64,000 nucleotides of DNA from Trematomus loennbergii (lineage: Eukaryota; Chordata; Actinopteri; Perciformes; Nototheniidae). Below are positions 63,926 to 64,000 of this stretch, one piece after another. How positions within the stretch are numbered: the stretch's first letter is position 1; each line of letters begins with the position of its first letter. The position numbers and the translations under genes are program-made. The DNA is taken from NCBI GenBank assembly GCA_012861695.1, contig JAAOOA010000151.1:434001-498000 (forward strand). Reading direction: 5' to 3'. A model generated the notes under the pieces. The model made no database searches and had not been told where the DNA came from. It was given only the letters and a program-made list of their open reading frames with translations.

Positions 63926-64000
63926 GTCATCTGGGGAAGCTAGAGAGCCACAGTCCCCCGTGCAGCCGCAGCAAAGTTCATCTTTAATGCTGGAGACACA
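63926..64000 (+). CDS. Possible exon start at the window edge
   Basis: CCCCTTTTCATTCTTACAG is a strong acceptor, and the sequence after it is open in phase 0 to the edge (SSGEAREPQSPVQPQQSS...). The phase would fit after lrrfip1 exon 1, but the sequence is not the expected AEARLAAK exon, so at best it is an alternative exon. It may be chance. Confidence 0.2.

Overview
This window comes from a vertebrate nuclear genome, and a ray-finned fish is the best fit. The genes are split into small exons with GT/AG borders. About half of the sequence is typical fish repeat DNA: L2/CR1-like and L1-like LINEs, a DIRS-type YR retroelement, hAT transposons with 8-bp target duplications, MITEs, tRNA-type SINEs, and long (ATCT)n, (GT)n and (ATGT)n arrays. 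The encoded proteins look fish-like, and a percomorph teleost is my guess. The species cannot be named from the sequence alone.

The gene order is mlph (+) - prlh (+) - rab17 (-) - lrrfip1 (+). From memory this is the order at human 2q37 (MLPH, PRLH, RAB17, LRRFIP1). I identified the genes from translated exons and splice sites; the order then supports the calls. mlph (melanophilin, Rab27 effector and myosin Va adaptor) covers 2172-39348 in 14 visible coding exons that join in one frame for 552 codons plus stop. Its first coding exon lies off the left edge. prlh (prolactin-releasing peptide precursor, 83 aa) has coding exons at 42547-42637 and 45161-45321, with a probable TATA box and a non-coding first exon upstream. 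rab17 (small GTPase, 227 aa) has five coding exons on the minus strand between 53923 and 46531. lrrfip1 contributes its first coding exon (56798-56887); the rest of the window is its first intron.

Region by region: 1-657 is an L1-like ORF2 fragment. 2-40 kb is mlph, with introns full of transposons, including a nested series (DIRS fragment, two THAP-element copies and an L2 fragment at 11.6-14.8 kb; an L2 copy at 20.2-21.5 kb; a complete hAT at 22.6-24.1 kb; a THAP element inside another repeat at 27.2-28.7 kb; a hAT inside a 38-bp minisatellite at 34.9-35.8 kb). 40-42 kb is intergenic with one candidate small ORF on the minus strand. 42-45.5 kb is prlh, with a hAT in its intron. 45.9-46.35 kb is a near-perfect 138-bp inverted duplication between the convergent prlh and rab17 3' ends. 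46.4-54 kb is rab17 with repeat-filled introns. 55.5-64 kb is the lrrfip1 promoter, exon 1 and intron 1.

Melanophilin and Rab17 both belong to membrane traffic linked to melanosomes and epithelial or recycling endosomes. PrRP is a secreted RFamide neuropeptide with no obvious functional tie to them, so the cluster is best read as conserved synteny. I see no prokaryotic-style system, CRISPR array or rRNA gene. The most unusual items are a family of non-autonomous DNA transposons carrying a THAP zinc-finger exon, whose pre-insertion site is preserved elsewhere in the window; the long inverted duplication between convergent genes; and a Gln-to-Glu change in the GTPase motif of rab17.
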